Source: Xestospongia muta
Taxonomy: Eukaryota > Porifera > Demospongiae > Haplosclerida > Petrosiidae
Direction of reading: 5' to 3'
Length of the DNA: 64,000 nt
NCBI GenBank assembly: GCA_963693285.1
Contig: OY848926.1
Location: 997,001-1,061,000 of the forward strand
Below are positions 45,712 through 64,000 of the stretch, in pieces; the stretch's first letter is position 1; each line of letters begins with the position of its first letter. The notes beneath the pieces were generated by a model that saw only the letters and a list, made by a program, of their open reading frames with translations, did no database searches and was not told where the DNA came from. A program made the translations under genes and the position numbers.

Positions 45712-47095
45712 ATCAATATCAATTTTTTGGGGGTTTTATTTTTTGTGAAAGTTCATTTGTCTTGTTAGTATACTTTAATTACTCACTGTTGTTACCATAA
45801 AATAGATAATAATTTACTTGGAACTTCCTTTGTTTTTATAACTGTGTGGATAGAGACTATTTACCATTTTATCTTGTGATATTTTGGTATTTTATTTTTT
45901 GTGAAAGTACATTGTCCTGTTTTTTTATTTTGATTTGTTATTTACCATATATGTATATATTAAAGAAGACAATTTTGCTAAGAGCTTATTTTTAATTCAA
46001 TCTTTAGAAACTATAGCTTAGTACTGTTGGTGATCTTTATGATATATACTTTTTCACAGTTTATTTTCCAATGCATATTACATTGACTGTTTTGAAGTCA
46101 ACAATTTAGGGATAAACACAATATGAATTATACATGTTATCACTTACTAACAGACTAAATCTAGAACAAAATCTGAAGTCTTAACTTATAATTAAGAAGA
46201 CTAGCATTATCAGGTCCTCTTCTCATGTAGTGGAGTAATTCCAAATAACTTCATGATCAATTGAATGACCTCTGTTGTGGCAGTAGCAGCTACCTCACTA
46301 TTGACCTTTCAGTGATATATATATATTATATATATATATTAACACTATTATAATGCTACAGTGTACGACTGTGAGAGTATCAATATTGATTTAATACTTG
46401 TTATGTTTTTTACTAGAATCTGGTGCAACCCTCCCTGCTCATGAATCATCTTTTACACAGGAAAGGCGGTCCCAGAGAGAGGAAACATTAAGAAGAAAAA
46501 CGTACTAGTGTCAAGGGAAGCATTGATAAAAGAAAACGGGGTTTTGATATTAAGAGGATGTAAGGAGAGGTTAGAGATGGTTGAAAGTGGAGAGAATAAA
46601 TAAGATGCTGTAAAGAAACTGTTAGAGAAGAACAAATTTAGAAATTCTTCTGATGTACAAGTTGGTGTTGATAATCCAGCTTATGAATTTTAAATACTGA
46701 ACATAGAGGTATGATAATATGGAGGGACCTTACACTGTAAGACAATATTTTATGTTATACAGGTTGCTAGTAAAGTAAATATCATTTTCATTTAATAAAT
46801 AGTCAATCTGATAGTACATTAGGAATGTTTAGTCAATGTGTTTTAGTACATTAAGATTGAAATCAGAAATAAAATATAAATTTAATTGTATTTGCCTTTG
46901 TTAATTCTTGAAATCTACTGAAACAATTATCACAACACAATGATATTATTAAAGTATTTGTTATTATACCAATAATTGACTTGCTACATTAAGACTACTT
47001 CCTGTATGACGTTCTATTACATTTTGTCAACTTTTATACTTCTGGGTTCGGTTAGTTATTATTAGACATATAAGACTACTTCCTGTATGACGTTT
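45712..47095 (+). other. Intergenic region D-E, first part
   Basis: 3' flank of gene D; alpha second-half relic at about 46261-46378; purine-rich stretch 46461-46620 (frame broken compared with 38441); SDVQVGVDNPAYEF tail-end relic at about 46650-46692. Around 46988-47006 and 47072-47092 a segment CTACTTCCTGTATGACGTT occurs twice. Confidence 0.6.
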
Positions 47096-47106
47096 ATGAT
47101 CTTGAT

Positions 47107-47182
47107 ATGGGTGAAGTGCAACAGCTCTCTGCCTTCTTCCTTCTTGTAATTCTTTTGACTTATTCCATTTACTCTACATATG
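47107..47182 (+). CDS. Orphan signal-peptide exon
   Basis: ATG followed by GEVQQLSAFFLLVILLTYS and IYSTY, 76 nt to a phase 1 donor GTAAGT. Length, phase and hydrophobic core match the start exons of genes B-F, but the sequence differs. No SRCR exon follows before gene E starts, only R1 and a tail relic, so it is probably the start of a receptor gene whose middle has been deleted. Confidence 0.5.
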
Positions 47183-47539
47183 GTAAGTATATATATATAA
47201 TTATATATCATCCCACGTGATTTACCTTACAATTGCTGCCTCGGTAGTGACAGCTAGTGACTTATTTGATCTTTATGTATAAAATGTAGTTATAAGTTTC
47301 AAGCTTTGTGTTGATAATACCATTTTATTATTCTCCAAGTTATATAAGCATTTTCCTAATGTATATGAAAACACAATTGGTATTCTTACTGTTCAGCTTA
47401 GCTCCAGTTTGTCTAATAATAAGACTGTTGATATGATAAATGAACTTATCAGTATTGATTTCTAATTTCTTCCCAATACATAATTAAAATAATAATCAAA
47501 GTTTTAAGAATAATAGATAAAATCTGTGAGAGTATTAGG

Positions 47540-47842
47540 GTGGATTTGATAACACAGGAGAATGAAATAATAAGCGAAAATTTTAGCATAACTGGACAAG
47601 TCCTTGAGCTCACTCATGCTCACCTCAATAAATTTTATGATCATGTTTTGTATAATCTTATTAATGAATTTGTTCTGAAGAGCAATTTCATTACAGTTGT
47701 CCACTTAATAGAAACAGACATATTCAGACGACACTTATGAGCATATTCAATTCAGTTACAATGTGCATCAACTTTGTTCAAGCACAATGCAGCTACTTGT
47801 TTGGAATTAAGAGAGTTAGTTGATTCAGACAGTAAATGACAA
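47540..47842 (+). other. Unrecognised open stretch next to R1
   Basis: An open frame of 66 codons (ITQENEIISE, HAHLNKFYDHVLYN, HLIETDIFRRHL), then a TGA at 47738, and the same frame continues into the R1 start (QCASTLFKHNAATCLELREL, stop at about 47838). It looks helical and coding-like but matches no family I recognise. No clear splice acceptor is in phase with the orphan exon. Confidence 0.35.
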
Positions 47843-48367
47843 ATATATAATTATACACTTTAAAATTATTTGTTTATTAATTTAATTTGTTTATAGATAT
47901 CTATGTATATACTCTATTCACAGAATATTGATTAACATTTATCTGTAAAGTACTAAGTTCACAATGTGTCAATGTCTGGTTTTATATGTGACATGTATAA
48001 TCACTTAAAAGATTACAATGCAATACTTAGTTATGTGCTAAGGAAACAGTCAGTATTAGTATGCTTTGATGATATGTAGTAGTGTTTTTACCAAAAAGTA
48101 CGAGTTTGGTGCACCTTATCTGTTATTAGTAACGTACAAGCTTGACACACCTTATTAGAGACATAGCCACTTTATAAATATTTAAATGACTTCTCTGATA
48201 GTAATATTAAACTATGTAGCATGTGTGATGCATTAATAAAAGAGCATATGAACACATCCCATACTCCACCAAGTTTGTTTAAGTACTACACATTACAAAT
48301 ATACTCATAATTTTTATAGTATGTTGTAGTATATACTGTATTTCAATTATATAGCTGCATGAAGTAG
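47747..48367 (+). repeat. Interspersed repeat R1, copy 2
   Basis: Matches 29412-29985, with an insertion of about 40 nt near 48110-48150. It runs directly into a tail relic at 48367, as copy 1 runs into an alpha-domain relic. Confidence 0.7.
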
Positions 48368-48386
48368 AAAATATCACAAAAAAATG

Positions 48387-48896
48387 TTAACACCCAGCAA
48401 GTTGAATTACAGACTATTAGATCTCTCAGAACTATTCAAACAACAGCTAGAACAGACCCATCCAGAGCATTTCCTAACACAACCTTCAATACTATACCAC
48501 AAACTCAGAACCAATACCCTAGTTATGTAACAGAATCAGAACAGGGGATATTAGACCTCCAGCACCCTACAATCCAACTGAACCACATGGAACACCAACT
48601 ACAGTGCCTTATCCATATCCACCTCTTTATTTACAAGAATCATCAGCCCCTTATCCATTATAGACAACAGCTCAACCATACCAACCTCCTGCAGCTGTTG
48701 TTCAGGATCTAGACAGCAAGCATCTAATGTAGATATTTGGGAAGCTCCTTTTGATGTTCAAGTTGGTGTTAATAATCCAGCTTATGAGTTGAGTTTCTAC
48801 TTGTGTTGAGTCTGATTATGATAATGTAGAGGCATCCTGTAAGGATGTCAAGACATTGAGAGCTCCTCCTCCACCAAGCTATGCTGAACTCTAAAA
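48387..48896 (+). pseudogene. Tail cassette, copy 3 (membrane exon missing)
   Basis: Begins inside the tail at VNTQQVELQTIRSL; the stalk and membrane exons are replaced by R1. It carries a TAG at 48661 where copy 2 has CAG and a deletion near 48542. Ends with the PPPPSYAEL block. Confidence 0.7.
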
Positions 48897-49034
48897 ATTG
48901 AAAAGCACCATTACATCAGATTTTTTATTCATTGGTGGTATATTACAAATTTAGTTCTCATATTTCTGTTTTTGTTTTTGAGTTAGTTAATTATAACATT
49001 TCTAATTTTGATTATATTTTTAGCAATCTGAACA

Positions 49035-49223
49035 TATTTATGTGATGTAACTAAAACAGCTGTCTTACGAATTGTACTAAAAATAATCATTATGTAATTG
49101 CTATATATAGTAACACAATGCGTATATAGCTACGTGCAGAGCAATATATACACTAGATCTTTGATGCCAAGAAGCATTTTTGTGTCTTTGTAAACATTTA
49201 AAAACGAAGTGGCTACTTAAAAG
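49035..49223 (+). promoter_or_regulatory. Promoter of gene E
   Basis: Same conserved block, TATATATAG at 49102-49110, with about 15 nt deleted in front of the E-box. Confidence 0.45.
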
Positions 49224-60739
<11,516 letters not shown>

Positions 60740-61601
60740 ATCAGTATCAATTTTTTGAGGTTTTATTTTTTGTGAAAGTTCATTTGTCTTGTTTGTATAC
60801 TTTAATTTACTCACTGTTGTTACCATTTACTTGGAACTTCTTTTGTTTTTATAACTGTGTGGATAGAGACTATTTACCATTTTATCTTGTGATATTTTGG
60901 GATTTTATTTTTTGTGAAAGTACATTGTCCTGTTTTTTTTTTATTTTGATTTGTTATTTACCATGTATGGATATATTAAAGAAGACAATTTTGCTAAGAA
61001 CTTATTTTTAATTCAATCTTTAGAAACTATAGCTTAGTACTGTTGGTGATCTTTATGATATATACTTTTTTACAGTTTATTTTCCAATGCATATTACATT
61101 GACTGTTTTGAAGTCAACAATTTAGGGATAAACACAATATGAATTATACATGTTATCACTTACTAACAGACTAAATCTAGAAAAAATCTGAAGTTTTAAC
61201 TTATAATTAAGAAGACTAGCATTATCAGGTCCTTTTCTCATGTAGTGGAGTAATTCCAAATAACTTCATGATCAATTGGATGACCTCTGTTGTGGCAGTA
61301 GCAGCTACTCACTATTTTCCAGTGTTCCTTTGATATTTATATTGATAGTAGATGTACTAACACTAACTCTTATGACACTACTGTGTACTGTTGTGAGTAT
61401 CAATATTTTCTTAACATATTGTTTTTGTATAGACACCACTAGGATCTAGGACAGTAATCCTTTCCTTGGTATGATATATCTTCAGAGAGGCATAAAATTA
61501 TCTAAAAATTATATCCACATTTAATTTTCGTGGGATAAGGACACACTCTCTGATAACATAACTCTGTGTGTTTTGTATTCAAATGAGGTCTTATTAGATT
61601 T
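60740..61601 (+). other. Intergenic region E-F: decayed pieces
   Basis: 3' flank of gene E and an alpha second-half relic (about 61277-61394, ending YDTTVYC) followed by a beta relic with TAG for Trp at 61447-61449. Unlike regions C-D and D-E it lacks the purine-rich stretch and joins directly to the P1-type relic. Confidence 0.65.
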
Positions 61602-62330
61602 TTAGGTAATCCAAGGAGTTTGTCATTAATATCTACATTGAGGACTACATGTCATGGTGTTACTCCTGCTCCTCCTATAACTGTCTGTAAGTCTATACTA
61701 GAACATAAATCATGATATGACATTAGCAAATAAACTACATATCTTGATATAGATCCTTTCCTGGAGTATTGTAACTCACTTATGATTACATATTGTTTTT
61801 AGCAACAAACATAACAATTGTTGGTGGTACAATTGGTTCTATTTTGCTACTAATTATTGTGACATTAATTTGCTGTGTAACTGTTGTTGTTAGTAGAAAA
61901 TATGAAAATGTTAACACCCAACAAGTTGAATTACAGACTATTAGATCTCTCAGAACTACTCAAACAACAAATAGAACAGACCCATCCAGAGCATTTCTTA
62001 ACACAACCTTCAATGCTATACCACAAACTCAGAACCAATTCCCTAGTTATTTAACAGAATCAGAACATTATCCAGAAGGGGATATTAGACCTCCACCACC
62101 CTACAATCCAACTGAACCACATGGAACACCAACTACAGTGCCTTATCCATATCCACCTCCTTATTTACAAGAATCATCATCTCTTTATCCATTATAGACA
62201 TCAGCTCAACCATACCAACCTCTTGCAGCTGTTGTTCAGGATCTAGACAGCAAGCATCTAATGTAGATATTTGGGAAGCTCCTTTTGATGTTCAAGTTGG
62301 TGTTAATAATCCAGCTTATGAGTTGAGTTT
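61602..62330 (+). pseudogene. Stalk/membrane/tail cassette, copy 4
   Basis: Stalk exon about 61607-61687, membrane exon from 61804 open to TAG 62195-62197 where copy 2 reads CAG; GDIRPPPPYNPTEP and PYPPPYLQ carry PPxY motifs. The tail end after NPAYE is deleted. Confidence 0.65.
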
Positions 62331-62414
62331 CTACTTGTGTTGTTTTTGAGTTAGTTAAGTATAACATTTCTAATTTTGATTATATTTTTAGTAAGCTGAA
62401 CAATTTTATGTAAT

Positions 62415-62606
62415 GTAATTGAACGTTCTAAGTAGGAAAACAGCTGTCTTACGAATTGTACTAAAAATAATCATTATGTAATTGCTATATATAGTAACAA
62501 AATGGGTATATAGCTATGTGCAGAGCAATATATACAGTAGATCTTTAATGCCAAGAAGCATTTTTGTGTCTTCGTGAACATTTAAAAAGAAGTGGTTACT
62601 TAAAAG
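62415..62606 (+). promoter_or_regulatory. Promoter of gene F
   Basis: Same block as genes C-E, TATATATAG at 62486-62494. Confidence 0.5.
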
Positions 62607-62682
62607 ATGGTAAAAAAGTGGAAGCCGTCTGCTCTCTTGCTTATAGCGGTTTTGCTTGTTTGTTCAACTGATCCTGCATGTG
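62607..62682 (+). CDS. Gene F: signal-peptide exon (gene continues beyond window)
   Basis: 76 nt, [19 protein letters not shown] then STDPACG, phase 1 donor GTAAGT at 62683. By homology with C-E it should be followed by gamma/delta SRCR exons right of the window. Confidence 0.75.
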
Positions 62683-64000
62683 GTAAGTGTTAATTACCTA
62701 TACAGAAATAGTTTTAATTTAATAAAACTATAGACAGTTATATATAATTTAGTTTAAATACATCTAGCTATTGACATAGCTAGATAACCTACTGAATTTA
62801 ATTTTGCTGCATCTAGGTAGCTGACAGAGATAGAATTTCTTCTAGTTTCCTGTAAATGTATATGTTATTACATAACTGTCTATAATAGTTGCACTAGTGC
62901 AGCCCTGGGGAATTATGTCATATCAGGCATGTGGTAACAGTGCCTATGTAGGGATGGCCCAGATTGTCCATGGGAATGTATTAGAAGAAAAACATGAACC
63001 TCATGATCACTCAAAACTGATTAAAATCTTTTAATTCTTTGTAGTTTCTCTTTCTGTGATAATCCCTTCATTATAACTTAGTTATAAGTTAAGACAAGGT
63101 TTCTAAGCATCACAGACATAATTGGTTAAATGCTAAATTTGATCATATTTCTGCATCTGCCTCTCTGCTTCTGCTATATAGTTCACAATAACTCAATAAC
63201 CATAACCATTTTAGACACTAAATTCACAGAGGTAACACACTCAACTACAAAGTATGGTCTTTCTTACTAGCAATAGCAATATGCAAGAACCTTTTTTGTG
63301 AGCTGGTTAAACATGGAACCTTATTGCCTTCAAGAGTACTACAGCTTTCAATGACAATCAAAAGAGTTACATTTTTAAAAAATCAAGCAAGTAAATATAA
63401 TTATTTTCTAAAAAACAAAGTAAATGTAGGGATGGGTAATATCAGTCCAATACAAAGAATGCAAAAAAGATAGCAGGGATGGTAATTGTATCATCCCTAC
63501 ATGACAATAAATAGCACAGGTATATAATTGCAACAACAAATCACTGATATTATTTAAATGATTTAGATACTTGGTTAATATCTTAAATTATTTGTGCCAC
63601 CAGTGCTATTATATATTTACATTAACTTCATTTTTAGAAAATATTTGTATTTACTTTTATATGTATATAAAAACTTCATATATGTATAAACCGAAATTGA
63701 CTTCAATACCATGACTGTAAAAATTAATTATTAATTTTAACAAAAAATTTGTAGTTTATATTAGTGGATCAAGAACTAGAACTATAAACACAGAACAATT
63801 TGGTTCTAGAACTAGAATTGGAACTATAAATAGTAAACTTAAGGTTCCAGATCGAACTGGAACTGGAACTATAATTTGACACCAGAACTGGAACAACACT
63901 ACTACATTTATGTCATTTTTACATGATTTACAGAATGCTCACGAATTCTAGATTCCATAGTAATCCACACATATAAACTACAAATTAGTTGCTAAGACAA
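62683..64000 (+). other. Intron 1 of gene F (partial)
   Basis: A mosaic: the first 250 nt as in C and D, a segment at about 62940-63080 seen nowhere else in the window, then the E-type block with the small inverted-end element (63425-63501) and the GAACTR repeat (63768-63896). No exon seen. Confidence 0.65.

Noticed and set aside
46453..46635. Minus-strand open frame of 60 codons rich in Phe/Ser
   Set aside because: It is the reverse of a purine-rich relic, is not open in the homologous 38441 copy, and matches nothing.

Overview
This window is eukaryotic and looks like a sponge, most likely a demosponge. It is very AT-rich, its introns are mostly 40-60 nt with GT-AG ends, and it carries almost nothing except scavenger receptor cysteine-rich (SRCR) domains, a family greatly expanded in sponges. 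The species is an inference (Amphimedon-like) and was not checked. All genes lie on the + strand in a head-to-tail array. Exon boundaries below were placed by hand from splice signals and phase. The four models that are complete in the window each sum to an exact multiple of three.

Layout. Gene A (41-6531) is the 3' part of a multi-SRCR type I membrane receptor. 6532-9618 is intergenic, with decayed pieces of receptor tails. Gene B (9619-25501) is complete: a signal-peptide exon, ten five-exon modules (20 SRCR domains), stalk, membrane segment and tail, about 2683 aa. Its 3' third (19514-25501) is a tandem duplicate of the visible part of gene A. 25840-31203 is a broken A/B-like pseudogene. 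Then come four tandem units that share a promoter and signal-peptide exon: gene C (31538-37490, about 799 aa), gene D (40152-45711, about 802 aa), gene E (49224-60739, about 1681 aa) and gene F (first exon at 62607, the rest beyond the window). Relics of another receptor's stalk, membrane and tail exons lie between the units.

Four SRCR types recur, called here alpha, beta, gamma and delta. Alpha and beta are each split by a phase 2 intron and alternate in genes A and B. Gamma and delta are each split by a phase 1 intron and form the N-terminal arrays of C, D and E, which end in one alpha-beta pair. Every domain starts and ends in phase 1, so domains can be gained or lost without breaking the frame. 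The splitting of each domain over two exons and a Tyr where the fourth group-B cysteine would sit resemble group A SRCR domains.

Function is inferred. These look like cell-surface recognition receptors (innate immune, microbial or self recognition). C, D and E all end in a tail with the ITIM-like motif IVYEVV. Gene A has VSYSIL and an NPSY motif, whereas gene B has VSYSIP. The array therefore resembles a clustered, fast-evolving family of candidate inhibitory or paired receptors. The most notable extra signals are a conserved shortened SRCR exon in C, D and E, a 99-nt open phase-1 segment repeated ten times in gamma/delta introns, an orphan signal-peptide exon at 47107, and the recurring tail cassette between genes.
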